Shown: positions 24,114 to 33,202 of the stretch, one piece after another
Position numbering within the stretch: position 1 is the stretch's first letter
Layout: each line of letters begins with the position of its first letter
Notes under the pieces: model-generated
What the model saw: the letters and a program-made list of their open reading frames with translations, nothing else
Databases searched by the model: none
What the model was told of the DNA's origin: nothing
Program-made: the position numbers and the translations under genes
NCBI GenBank assembly: GCA_964230215.1
Contig: CAXRGQ010000011.1
Location: 1 to 64,000 of the forward strand
DNA from: JAUILH01 sp964230215
GTDB lineage: Bacteria > Bacteroidota > Bacteroidia > Flavobacteriales_D > JAUILH01
DNA length: 64,000 nucleotides
Direction of reading: 5' to 3'

Positions 24114-24984
24114 ATGAAAACGTATTTTTGGTTAATTCCTTGTTTAACAATAGTTGTGAGTGCTTGTAACAACGATTCAGAAGAGACAAAGACAAAAAAA
24201 GCCTCAGAACAAATGATAGAAGAGGGGAAGGTGATTCTCTTGAACATGTAGACCCTAAAGAAATTTAAAAACGGCCTACCACTTGTTTAAAGAAGGCAAT
24301 GATGCCGAATCTATAAGAATTGCCAATGAAGTTTTAGAAATTGGTAGAGCCCAAAACAACGACACCTTAATAGGCGGTGCATTGTCGTCATTATGTAGAA
24401 ATGCACAAAGATCGATAGATACAACACGCTTAGCCGAGTTAAGCGAGCAATTAAAAGCATTGTCAGAGTCATCTGGAGATCAAAGTTGGATGATGAAACG
24501 CGCGCACATGAATGCAGAAATGTGACGTTTAATTGGTGAAATGGACCGTGCAGAAGCCTTCTATAACGAAAGCATGCAAATAAGTGAGTCTATTGGAGCC
24601 ATGGGAATGTTTACCATAGATCATTTCAATAAATCATTTGTATCAACAGCAAAAGGTGATTTTGAAGAAGCCAGACGACTGATTAAAAAATACTATGCCT
24701 TGCGTTTAGAGGTAGATCCTGAATCTGAGGACGCATACGGTTTAATAACTTTAGCGTATTTGCTAGAACAAGAAGGCGATTATGAAGGCGCGCATGAAGT
24801 GGCTGTTGTAACACGCAGATTATTTAAAGAGCAGGGTTTGTTTCCTGAGCCGCCGGATGAGAAGCCGTTGATTGCTGTTGAGGAAATAGTAAAAAGTGAA
24901 TTAAGCTCTAAGCAATATGAAGAAATTATGGAAAACGCTGAGAGTATATCAGTAAATGATTTATTAGAAGTGTATTTGCCATAA
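24114..24984 (+). pseudogene. Decayed TPR lipoprotein gene
   Basis: The ATG at 24114 opens a lipoprotein signal (MKTYFWLIPCLTIVVSAC) that stops after ~45 codons at about 24250. The coding signal continues in another frame from about 24268 with TPR-like helices (FKEGNDAESIRIANEVLEIG). It is then broken again by an in-frame TGA at 24523-24525, after which the same frame resumes (MDRAEAFYNESMQISESIG) to 24984. One frameshift and one nonsense mutation give three fragments of what was probably a ~290-aa lipid-anchored TPR protein. Such TPR-rich proteins are frequent sensory or regulator parts in Bacteroidota. Sequencing errors could mimic this, but two independent lesions favour decay. Confidence 0.75.
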
Positions 24985-25276
24985 AAAGACTTAATTATTA
25001 AAAATAGCTTTATGTCTCATAATGTACACTGTGTTACGTTACTTAGCTTTGGTACAATCAGTTTGTGTGATGGCTGATTGCCATTAAAGCAATCTGACTG
25101 CCTAAGGCTTAATACCGCTATTTAGGTTTATCCCTAAGACATAACGCGAATTATAGGACAAAAACGGGGTAGAGTAGTTAGTTAACTATAAATTGCACGA
25201 AAAATGTATTGAAAATCAAGGTTTTCCGTGATGGAAAGTAGTCCTATTTTTTTTAAATTTATTATCTTTTTTCAAG

Positions 25277-27268
25277 ATGAAGTTCAATCTGGCCAGAGAT
25301 AAGCAAATCAAGCTCCTAAATGACCTGATCAAGGAGCCTTCCATTTTCAGTGGCGGATATGATAATGACAAAATCATTGACCTTTTAGATCATGTTTTTG
25401 ATCTCAGATCTAGACCATCTGAAGACTCAAGGTTTAAAGATGCTTATGAAGATGCGATTCAACACCTGATCAACAATGATGATTGGGATTTGGAGTATAC
25501 TTTTTTAACCCGCTTTAATATAACTGAAGAGGGTAAGTTGACTAGGTTGATTCTATATTTGGTCGCTCCCGATTTTCAGTCTTCTGAACAGCAAAGAATT
25601 GAATTAGTCGATAAAATCAATAGACATTTAAATGGGGAAGGGTTTAACCTGGAAACTTCTGATTTTAATGATAATGACCAACCGGTATTTACATTATCTC
25701 ATTTTGACCCAGAAAAGAATTATCCCGCTGGCGTAATTAAAAATCAGATTGATTTCTATCCCAACTACAACCTTCAGGACATTACAAAGTTTGTCCCTGA
25801 AAAGAAAGGGGTATTCATTTTAAATTTTGCAGCTTACCACTGGAATGACTATTCTTTGAAGTCAAGGTGTGACTTGGTTTATCGTGATAAGAAAGGTGAA
25901 CTAATTGTACTTGGAGAAATTAAAGTAATAACCAACGATTCAGATAATTATACAGATCATACCGATGAAAATGGGGATTTTCAGAATTTTCATACAATAC
26001 TGCCAGATTCGTTTAAGGAATTAGACCAGTCATATTGTAGTTTGGGACAAACCAGACAACTGTACCATAATCTAAAGAACCACTTTCAGCGACGATATAG
26101 ATCTATTCTTTATGCTCTCAGGGATGCAGCTTTTTTTCCAGACATCTCAGATCTTTTCGAGAAAGATCCTTATTTCAAGGATTCTCTAATCAGAACAAAT
26201 GAAGCTGAGAGAATTCTTAGAGAAATAAAGCATGAATTAAGCGGAAGAAACCGCAGTGACATGTACAGGTTTACGTATTTGTTTACTCCAAAACTTGGCA
26301 AATCAAATATCCCTCCAGTGCCCATAAGTTTCAATTTTGAAGATGTTTCCGACATCCCAAATCGTATATGTGCAATTATAGGTAAAAATGGGGTAGGCAA
26401 AACTCAGTTTATCTCGCAAATACCCCGGAGTCTAGCTGAAGAAGATAATGAGCGCTTTGATGGGCCAATACCCTTGTTTTCCAAATTAATAGGTCTGTCG
26501 TATAGCCCATTCGATACATTTAAACCAAGTAAATCTGGAGTTAATGTTGACTACATTTTTTGTAGCCTGAGAAATGAGGAAGGAGACGTAGGAGACAATA
26601 GAGGGAGAGCAATAAAGTTTGGAAAGACCAGAAGGAGAATTGAAGAACTTCAACGTGTTGAAGATTGGTACAGGATATTGGAGCAATTTCTACCCGAAAC
26701 TTATATGGAAGAAATTTTTGCCACAGACGAATCTGGAACCCTTCATCAAGTTAATATTGAACGACTTAATTCAGCTCGCAAAGAGCTTAGTTCGGGACAA
26801 AGAATGTTGTTGGAGTCCGTTACCAACATTATTGCACACATACGATATGATTCCTTGTTACTATTTGACGAACCTGAGACACATTTACACCCCAATGCTA
26901 TCGCACAATTAATGAATGTTATATATGAATTGGTAACTCGATTCAAGTCATTTTGCGTATTAACTACTCATTCGCCAATTATTGTTCGAGAGCTACTGTC
27001 AAGGAATGTTTATGTATTTGACCGAATTGAGGACACCCTTGCCGTAAGAAAAATTGGAATTGAATGCTTTGGAGCAAATCTATCAGACATTACAGAGGAT
27101 GTTTTTGGAACAAACGAAATACCCAAACATTATCAAAGAATAATCAGACGTCTTCATCGAGAGGAAAAGACAGCTGAGGAAATAATTGAAGCGATTCAAT
27201 CAGACGGTGTTCCTATTAGCCTGGGGCTGAGACTATTTGTGAAAAGCTTGTACACAGAAGAAAAATGA
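25277..27268 (+). CDS. AbiJ-N-terminal-domain / PtuA-like ATPase fusion
   Basis: 663 aa. Residues about 20-130 match the AbiJ N-terminal pattern: LLDHVFDLRSRPSED, then DAIQHLINNDDWDLEYTF, RFN, and KINRHLNGEGFNLE. From about 150 on is an ABC/OLD-like ATPase of the type found in Septu PtuA. Its first lobe (YHWNDYSLKSRCDL, GEIKV, LGQTRQLYHNL, DSLIR) is followed by Walker A GKNGVGKT (369-376), signature LSSGQ (504-508), Walker B LLLFDEPE (527-534) and H-loop TTHSP (563-567). The stop overlaps the ATG of the HNH gene by 4 bp. Family knowledge links all three domains to phage defence. The fusion should be the sensor and energy module of the operon. Confidence 0.8.
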   Translation: MKFNLARDKQIKLLNDLIKEPSIFSGGYDNDKIIDLLDHVFDLRSRPSEDSRFKDAYEDAIQHLINNDDWDLEYTFLTRFNITEEGKLTRLILYLVAPDFQSSEQQRIELVDKINRHLNGEGFNLETSDFNDNDQPVFTLSHFDPEKNYPAGVIKNQIDFYPNYNLQDITKFVPEKKGVFILNFAAYHWNDYSLKSRCDLVYRDKKGELIVLGEIKVITNDSDNYTDHTDENGDFQNFHTILPDSFKELDQSYCSLGQTRQLYHNLKNHFQRRYRSILYALRDAAFFPDISDLFEKDPYFKDSLIRTNEAERILREIKHELSGRNRSDMYRFTYLFTPKLGKSNIPPVPISFNFEDVSDIPNRICAIIGKNGVGKTQFISQIPRSLAEEDNERFDGPIPLFSKLIGLSYSPFDTFKPSKSGVNVDYIFCSLRNEEGDVGDNRGRAIKFGKTRRRIEELQRVEDWYRILEQFLPETYMEEIFATDESGTLHQVNIERLNSARKELSSGQRMLLESVTNIIAHIRYDSLLLFDEPETHLHPNAIAQLMNVIYELVTRFKSFCVLTTHSPIIVRELLSRNVYVFDRIEDTLAVRKIGIECFGANLSDITEDVFGTNEIPKHYQRIIRRLHREEKTAEEIIEAIQSDGVPISLGLRLFVKSLYTEEK

Positions 27269-28095
27269 GAACTCTAACTCCATACAGTAAGGATATTTTC
27301 GAGTTTCATAAATCAGTGGTGTCTAGAAAACGAAAGAGGGAAGGAGACCCAAACTACAAAGTGAGATTGAAGGACTTATTGGACGATCTTGAATCCATGT
27401 TTAAGGACTATAAGGAACTTGTTGAAGAGGACAATTTAGAATCAATTATTGCTCACGGTTACACTGGAGTATCCAAGTTGGACTTACTTTCACTCTACTC
27501 ATACCGGAGCAAACTACTCATAGAACTAAAATTATTGGTTACCACTATAGGTGAACGCAAATTCAATATTTGCCAAATGTGTACAGTCGAGCCGGTTAGA
27601 TCATTCGATCATATCGTCCCCAAAGAAGAGTTTCCAGAGTTTATTGTTAATCCTATTAACCTTTTTCCATGCTGTACAACTTGTAATAGTAAAAAAGGCG
27701 CACGTTGGTTAGAGGGTAAAGAAAGACTCTTTTTGAATTTGTACTATGATAACCTTCCTGATCTTGAATATATTAATGTCAGTTTTAAGGAATATCCTGT
27801 CCCAGAGTTCTCATTAAATGAACACATGCTTGACCCTAATATTTTCAGATTGCTTCAATCTCATTATAAGGAACTGGACTTGTTTGGTCGTTTTAGAGAA
27901 AGTTCTGGTGAGGTAATAGATCCACTTATAACTATGGCAAGCTCTATGGTCCCTATTATGGGAATAGATGAGTTTCGGGCCACAATTCAAGAATCTGCTA
28001 AAAAGATGCAATCGATTTATGGTTTAAATCACTGGAAATCTAAACTGCAAGTTGCTGTTGCTTCTCATGATGATTTTGAATCCCTTTTAACATAA
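27265..28095 (+). CDS. HNH endonuclease (PtuB-like)
   Basis: 276 aa. The HNH/zinc-binding core lies at residues about 101-145: CxxC (C103, C106), DHIVPK (D115, H116), a conserved N129-N132 region, then CCTTCNSKKG (C137, C140, N141). The N-terminal 95 aa are helical and basic, and the C-terminal 130 aa are unrecognised. It starts inside the ATPase stop codon region (4-bp overlap) and ends 3 bp before the next gene. An ATPase plus HNH pair is the Septu architecture, in which PtuB degrades nucleic acid when released or activated by PtuA. That function is inferred here from domains and order. Confidence 0.85.
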   Translation: MRTLTPYSKDIFEFHKSVVSRKRKREGDPNYKVRLKDLLDDLESMFKDYKELVEEDNLESIIAHGYTGVSKLDLLSLYSYRSKLLIELKLLVTTIGERKFNICQMCTVEPVRSFDHIVPKEEFPEFIVNPINLFPCCTTCNSKKGARWLEGKERLFLNLYYDNLPDLEYINVSFKEYPVPEFSLNEHMLDPNIFRLLQSHYKELDLFGRFRESSGEVIDPLITMASSMVPIMGIDEFRATIQESAKKMQSIYGLNHWKSKLQVAVASHDDFESLLT

Positions 28096-28098
28096 ATA

Positions 28099-28296
28099 AT
28101 GGATAAGAAAGAGTTAAGGGCCAATTTTGTCGAACAGCGCGACAGTCTTCAAAAGCAACTGGATAGAATCACACCATTATTCGAATTGAACAATAAGCTT
28201 GGCCAATTCAATTGGGCTTGTGTTCAACTATATCTGATCGGAGCAGAAGTTGACGAATTAAATAAAGAAACCAATAAATTGATCTGCAATGTCTAA
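28099..28296 (+). CDS. 65-aa operon-internal protein
   Basis: 65 aa, a mostly helical, amphipathic sequence with heptad-like leucines (LQKQLDRITPLFELNNKLGQ). No known motif. It lies 3 bp after the HNH gene and overlaps the AbiV-like gene by 8 bp, so it is expressed with them. This is strong evidence that it is a real gene despite its size. It could be a bridging or inhibitor subunit between the Septu-like pair and the HEPN protein. Confidence 0.65.
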   Translation: MDKKELRANFVEQRDSLQKQLDRITPLFELNNKLGQFNWACVQLYLIGAEVDELNKETNKLICNV

Positions 28297-29101
28297 AAAA
28301 GGTGGTGGAAGAACTTTTGCTTCACTCAGTGATCAGGAATGTGCTGATTTTAGCAAAGAGGCAATACAAAATGCAGAGCACTGGTACGAAAGAGCGATAA
28401 GCAGTTCAGAGAATCAACAATATGGATTTGCATCTTCATGTATGATATTTTGCATGGAAGAAACAATGAAGGCCTTAATACTTCACATGGATGCTCAAGG
28501 CTTCAGATTTAGACAGGTTAAGGGAATGAGCAAATTACTAAAAGATCATAATCTAAGATACTTCTTTGGTTTTGTTACATCAGTTATGAACATTGCTCAC
28601 AAGGACATTGGACACTTCATTATGAAAATAAAGGAATACCCTGAAGAGGCGATAAAAGTTATGGAAACTAAGGATGAAGGAGAGATACAAAGAATAGCTC
28701 TGGGTTATTTTATTCCAAAAATCAAACTGGTATTAAAAGAGGTAGATTGGTTCTCAAAAGCAGATATTTTGCGACAATCGGGAATGTATACGGATTTCAA
28801 GGATGGAATTCAGACGCCACAAAAGATTTCGGAACAAGACTATATAGAACTGAAGGAACGAATAGATAACTTGAGACAGTTTTCAGGTAAGTTCTTCAAT
28901 GGTGGCTATGACATAAATGATCCTGAGAACAGAGAAACTATTGAAAAAACTAAGCAACAATTCTTAGATGAGGGTTGGTATGAAAAAATAGGTAATCTCA
29001 TCCCTAAGATCAACAACAAGAATGGCGGATTATTTCAAAAGATCAAAGATGTTCTTTCAGAAATACTAGGCGATTTAAAAGATGAAAATGATCATCAGTA
29101 A
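28289..29101 (+). CDS. AbiV-like HEPN-fold protein
   Basis: 270 aa. The N-terminal ~100 aa follow the AbiV pattern: SKEAIQNAEHWYERA, then YGFASSCMIFCMEETMKALIL with the paired acidic residues E57-E58 and K61, and KLLKDHNLRY with H87. The HEPN group includes many RNases that act in abortive infection. A longer C-terminal helical extension (about 110-270), absent from short AbiV proteins, ends in a charged tail. It is the last gene of the four-gene operon. It is probably a toxic effector or a regulator of one; direct nuclease residues (R-x4-6-H) are not clear. Confidence 0.65.
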   Translation: MSKKGGGRTFASLSDQECADFSKEAIQNAEHWYERAISSSENQQYGFASSCMIFCMEETMKALILHMDAQGFRFRQVKGMSKLLKDHNLRYFFGFVTSVMNIAHKDIGHFIMKIKEYPEEAIKVMETKDEGEIQRIALGYFIPKIKLVLKEVDWFSKADILRQSGMYTDFKDGIQTPQKISEQDYIELKERIDNLRQFSGKFFNGGYDINDPENRETIEKTKQQFLDEGWYEKIGNLIPKINNKNGGLFQKIKDVLSEILGDLKDENDHQ

Positions 29102-29737
29102 TTATGTTAAATAGAAAACGAGCGCGCAAAGTGCACAGGCCTTGAAGAGAAGGGTGGGCATACGTTTACGTGAATTGGCTATTAGGTTGTAGTAGCCGTA
29201 ATACGGAAACCGTTAAGAAAGCCAAGAGCGCGCTAAAGCTTTCTTTTCTCCTGATTTTTGGCTCGTTTTGTATCAAAACAAAATGAGCGTAAGATTCTTA
29301 TATGACCAAAATCTCTCGATAATCCTTGTGCTGGAGAAAAACTGATTGTATGCAAGGCCGTAGCGTGGGCAATTCTGCTTGAAGAAAATTTTATAGAATT
29401 CTAGGATAAAATATTCTGATGCAGAATTAAGGACCGTCCGTGTGGCTATTTAAAATAGCACAAATTATAGGATCAAACCGTGAACAGATAGACGAGAATT
29501 TCCTCAACGGAATATGATAGGAAAGAAAACTCTATTTACACAACGTGCCTAATATACATTATAGCTGACTGACGACAGGAAGTTGCAATAAATTGGCGCA
29601 GCCCGGGCAACTGGCTTAATAATCCCTAAATATTAAAAGACTAGCGAATGTCCTATAATTAATATTATGTTAAATAGGTGTTTTTAATAGAAGGCCAATC
29701 ATCATGACTAGCCCTCCATTCTGTATTAACTAACAGC
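29102..29737. other. 636-bp non-coding stretch at the accessory/core junction
   Basis: No credible ORF on either strand. It contains two copies of GAGCGCGC (29120-29127 and about 29229-29236) and a hairpin GCTCGTTTTG...CAAAACAAAATGAGC near 29262-29288. A small dyad GCTATT-TAA-AATAGC occurs near 29443-29457. The base composition is less AT-rich than in the flanking genes. It may hold remnants of an integrated element or an unrecognised RNA; the island boundary probably lies here. Confidence 0.45.
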
Positions 29738-30292
29738 CTATTTTTGAATGTCTTTAAGCATCTCCTCACTCATCGGTTTTACACTAGATTTATAATGCTG
29801 CACCAAGTTCCCCTTTTCATCTACAAGAAACTTATTAAAATTCCAGCTCACTTTTGCGTCCATCACGCCGTTCTGAGATTTCTGTGTTAACCACGCGTAT
29901 AATGCATGCTGACTATCGCCCTTTACATCTGTCTTCTCTGCCATTAAAAAACTTACGCCATAATTCTTTTTGCAAAATGCTGTAATCTCTTCACTAGATC
30001 CTGGTTCTTGTTTACCGAACTGATTACATGGCACACCAATAATTACCAATTTATCACCGTATTGTTGATGTAATTCTTCCAAACCTTCATATTGACCAGT
30101 GTAGCCGCATTTAGAGGCCGTATTTACTATCAGAATCTTTTTTCCTTTGAAATCGGCTAAATTAATGTCCTCTCCATTTAAGGATTTTAAGGGAATATCA
30201 TAGATAGATGTGCTTTGTGCCTTTAAATTCGGTGTATATAGCGCTATTGCTAGTATAAATAAAACGCCTACTGCCTTAATTCTATTTAACAT
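29738..30292 (-). CDS. Glutathione peroxidase family protein, exported
   Basis: About 184 aa from ATG 30292; the frame is open to 30325 but the inner start gives a clean signal peptide (MLNRIKAVGVLFILAIALYTPNLKAQ). The catalytic set is visible: C in NTASKCGYTG, Q in PCNQFG, W and N in VSWNFNKF. The peroxidatic residue is cysteine, so it is probably a thioredoxin-dependent peroxidase reducing lipid or organic peroxides in the periplasm. Monocistronic, ending close to the accessory/core junction. Confidence 0.92.
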   Translation of the reverse strand: MLNRIKAVGVLFILAIALYTPNLKAQSTSIYDIPLKSLNGEDINLADFKGKKILIVNTASKCGYTGQYEGLEELHQQYGDKLVIIGVPCNQFGKQEPGSSEEITAFCKKNYGVSFLMAEKTDVKGDSQHALYAWLTQKSQNGVMDAKVSWNFNKFLVDEKGNLVQHYKSSVKPMSEEMLKDIQK

Positions 30293-30354
30293 AATGTGCT
30301 TTGTTATTGATTTTATATAAGACAAATAAAGGCAATATATGTTCGTAAGACGAG

Positions 30355-31710
30355 CTACAAGCTGTAGCGCATTCCCATTTTACTTACTTCACAGCTCCAA
30401 CCGTACTCCGTTTCAATTTTTACCCGTAATGCCTGTGACTGCTGATTTTCACCGTGGTTAAGGAATACTTTTTTAGGTGCTGTCTTAAAATTTGACAGCC
30501 AATCGATTATTTCACTTTGATCTGCATGACCAGATAATGCGTTCGTATATAGCACCCTGGCCCCTACTTTCTTATATTCTCCAAAGAATTTTATTTCGTC
30601 ACAGTTTTCTAATAATGCTCGTCCTCTTGTGCCTTCAGCTTGAAATCCTACTAAAAACAAGGTGCATTTTGAATCGCTTATATACTTGTTCAGGTAATGA
30701 AGAATCCTTCCTCCTTCCAACATTCCACTACCAGCCAAAACTATCCTAGGTTTATCATCTTCTACTATGAATCGGGATGTTTGGGCATCACGAATGAGTT
30801 TAACAGCGTTTTGCATCTTATAAATGGCCTCTTTTGACAAATCGGCCCATTCTCTGTAATCCATCATTATTTGTGTGGCATCTGCGCCCATTGGGCTGTC
30901 AAGATATACAGGTAAAGCTACACCTGGCTCCTCGTCTTTCAGCTGACTGATTAGATAAATAATCTCTTGCGCACGTTCTATGGCAAAAACGGGAATTAGT
31001 AATATTCCCTTATTACTCACGGTCTCTTGAATAATTTCTTTTAATCGAGCTTTTGGGTCGTCTTCTTTATGAATGCGTCCACCATAGGTAGATTCGAGTA
31101 CCAAATAATCACATTGCTCGAGCTTTTTTACAGGATACAATAACATTGGGTCTTTTCTGCCAAGGTCGCCAGAAAATAGAATGGTTTTGTCTTCAACTTT
31201 TAGTTCAACCATGGCCGAGCCCAATACATGGCCACTATTGAGCAGTCTGAATTTAATGTCGGCATTTATTATGACCCATTCATCGTAATTGTGTCCAATC
31301 ATCTGTTGCCTCACCTTTGCAGCTTGCTTTAAGGTGTAAAGCGGTTCGGCTGGCGAATGTTTGCTATAACCATGGCGATTAGCACGCTCGGCTTCTTCTT
31401 CCTGAATTTTACCGCTATCTAGCAATATCAAATCAACCATATCCACCGTGGGGTGTGTCATATGTATTTCTCCGTTGTAGCCATTTTTCACTAACAATGG
31501 TAGATAACCACAATGGTCCAGATGGGCATGTGTTATAATTACTTGATCTATTGTAGAGGGGTTTATAGGAAAATCTTCTCTATTGAGTGCCCTTAAAGCT
31601 TTCAAACCCTGAAAGAGTCCGCAATCAATTAATACCTTAGTGCCTTTGTGTTCAAATAATAGTTTCGATCCTGTGACGGTCTCACTTCCGCCTAAAAATG
31701 TTATGTGCAT
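30355..31710 (-). CDS. Metallo-beta-lactamase / beta-CASP hydrolase (RNase J/CPSF-like)
   Basis: 451 aa. Metal-binding motifs of the MBL fold appear in order: THAHLDHCGYLP (about 60-71), SGHVLGSAM, SGDLGRKD, and the beta-CASP parts ESTYGGR, LAGSGML, LSGHADQ and FLNHGE at the C-terminus. This is the archaeal/bacterial YSH1-like RNA-processing exonuclease group, about 450 aa. It probably hydrolyses RNA in the cytoplasm. It ends 30 bp after the glutathione peroxidase start region and is transcribed in the same direction, without clear coupling. Confidence 0.9.
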   Translation of the reverse strand: MHITFLGGSETVTGSKLLFEHKGTKVLIDCGLFQGLKALRALNREDFPINPSTIDQVIITHAHLDHCGYLPLLVKNGYNGEIHMTHPTVDMVDLILLDSGKIQEEEAERANRHGYSKHSPAEPLYTLKQAAKVRQQMIGHNYDEWVIINADIKFRLLNSGHVLGSAMVELKVEDKTILFSGDLGRKDPMLLYPVKKLEQCDYLVLESTYGGRIHKEDDPKARLKEIIQETVSNKGILLIPVFAIERAQEIIYLISQLKDEEPGVALPVYLDSPMGADATQIMMDYREWADLSKEAIYKMQNAVKLIRDAQTSRFIVEDDKPRIVLAGSGMLEGGRILHYLNKYISDSKCTLFLVGFQAEGTRGRALLENCDEIKFFGEYKKVGARVLYTNALSGHADQSEIIDWLSNFKTAPKKVFLNHGENQQSQALRVKIETEYGWSCEVSKMGMRYSL

Positions 31711-31847
31711 ATAAACTCCTTTCGCTTGATATTATACCTAAATGTATATAAATAGTTGACTTAACATTATGCGGAACAAGCTAGTTTTTGATGATATTTA
31801 TCAGTGCCACTTTATATAACATGTCCCCTCACCTGTTTTCTTAGTAT

Positions 31848-31886
31848 AAAAAAGCCAGGACATCTCTATTGATGTACTGGCTAAAA
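31848..31886 (-). terminator. Intrinsic terminator downstream of the WG-repeat gene
   Basis: AGCCAG 31853-31858 pairs with CTGGCT 31877-31882, with inner CATC/GATG pairs. The minus strand continues into a T-run (AAAAAA at 31848-31853 on the plus strand). The remaining ~300 bp between the MBL gene and the WG-repeat gene hold nothing recognisable. Confidence 0.65.
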
Positions 31887-32052
31887 TATGATTGAATTGT
31901 TTTCTTGGTCTGATTTATTACCTCATCAAACCAAATATTCGCTTAATCCCACTCTTGTTTCACGGGCTGGTTATTGCTTGCACCAGTAAATAGACATATA
32001 ATATTATGTGAGGGAGCTTCAAATAGGTATAAAGTTAAGGCTAAATTCAACA

Positions 32053-33189
32053 CTATCTGCGTACACGCTTGCCAGTTGGATCTATAAAGAAATACTCCTT
32101 GCCTACTTCTACTCTAGCTACTCCGTTGTGGAAAGATTCAGCTTCATCATACTGTGGTTCTATAGCCCATTTACCTAGATTGTTGATATAACCCCACTTC
32201 TTTTTTAATTTAGCTGGTGCCAATGCTTGCTTGAAATTGCTAGCATCCTTAAATTGAGGCTCAATTTTTACATTCCCCTGGCCATCAATATAGCCGTATT
32301 TGCCTCCTTTTTTTACAACTATGTAATCCTCACTATAATACCCAATGTGCTGATATTCAAATGGAACTATTTCATTGCCTTTTTCATCAACAGCACCATA
32401 TAGTTTGCCGTTTTTTACTCTTGCATAGATCTTATCATTTTCAGTGTGATAGCTGTGTTTTATTACCCTGATGTCATCATATTTGAAATCAATAAGCTTC
32501 TTATCATTGAAATCAACCATGCCCCATTTTCCATTATACATCACACACCATCCAGCATCATTCACTTCTGCTTTGCCTTTCTCGTATTTTGGCGCAATAA
32601 CAACTTTTCCTGCGATATTAATTAAGCCATATTTGTCATCCTTATGGGCAATGATGTAGTCATATTCAGAATATCCCGTGCCCGTCAAATTATCATATGA
32701 CGGATCAATCAAAACTTTCCCACTTATATCTATCATTCCGTACTTATCATCTTTTTTTACTATAAACGTATTCGCTTTTGGTACTGCTTTAATGTTTTGA
32801 TATTGAGGTTTTAAAACAATCTCAAAGTTTGAATTCATTATTCCATATTGGTATTTAACGACATACATTATTTTATCCTCTTTTATGGCTTCCTTAATAA
32901 TGGAATGACCATCTTTAAAATGGCCAATGTCAACGTATTTAGCAGGGAGTAGAATCTCACCTTTGGCATTCATAATACCTTCTCGCCGGGCGCCGTTTTC
33001 TTTTGTGCTGAAAATAAACCATCCATCAACACCACAATAATGGATGACTTCATATATTGCCTCCACAACTGTGTTCCCGTCTTCTGTTTTCAACCCATAT
33101 AATCCTTCGTCATTTCTAAAAGGTTTGGTTTCTTGCGCTACAGAAGTAAATACACATATTATTAATAATAGACCTGTTAACTTTTTCAT
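32053..33189 (-). CDS. WG-repeat protein, exported
   Basis: 378 aa with a Sec signal peptide (MKKLTGLLLIICVFTSVAQ). The mature protein is a run of ~45-aa WG-type repeats: GLYGLKTEDGN, YGIMNSNFE, YGMIDISGK, YGLINIAGK, WGMVDFNDK, YGAVDEKGN, YGYIDGQGN, WGYINNLGK. Each has Y/W-G followed by a short D/N-x-G turn. WG repeats form beta-rich propeller-like surfaces thought to bind proteins or ligands. It lies 13 bp downstream of the next gene, sharing its direction, so they are likely co-transcribed. Confidence 0.9.
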   Translation of the reverse strand: MKKLTGLLLIICVFTSVAQETKPFRNDEGLYGLKTEDGNTVVEAIYEVIHYCGVDGWFIFSTKENGARREGIMNAKGEILLPAKYVDIGHFKDGHSIIKEAIKEDKIMYVVKYQYGIMNSNFEIVLKPQYQNIKAVPKANTFIVKKDDKYGMIDISGKVLIDPSYDNLTGTGYSEYDYIIAHKDDKYGLINIAGKVVIAPKYEKGKAEVNDAGWCVMYNGKWGMVDFNDKKLIDFKYDDIRVIKHSYHTENDKIYARVKNGKLYGAVDEKGNEIVPFEYQHIGYYSEDYIVVKKGGKYGYIDGQGNVKIEPQFKDASNFKQALAPAKLKKKWGYINNLGKWAIEPQYDEAESFHNGVARVEVGKEYFFIDPTGKRVRR

Positions 33190-33202
33190 TTTTTACAGTT
33201 TA

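Noticed and set aside
25790..25950. An additional PD-(D/E)XK nuclease in the middle of the 663-aa ATPase (CDLVYRD...GEIKV)
   Set aside because: The stretch fits the first lobe of the PtuA-type ATPase (YHWNDYSLKS, GEIKV, LGQTRQLYHNL, DSLIR), where such a D-x-E-x-K spacing is part of the family and not a nuclease site.
31711..32052. Gene in the 340-bp gap after the WG-repeat gene
   Set aside because: Only the intrinsic terminator is visible; frames on both strands are broken by stops.
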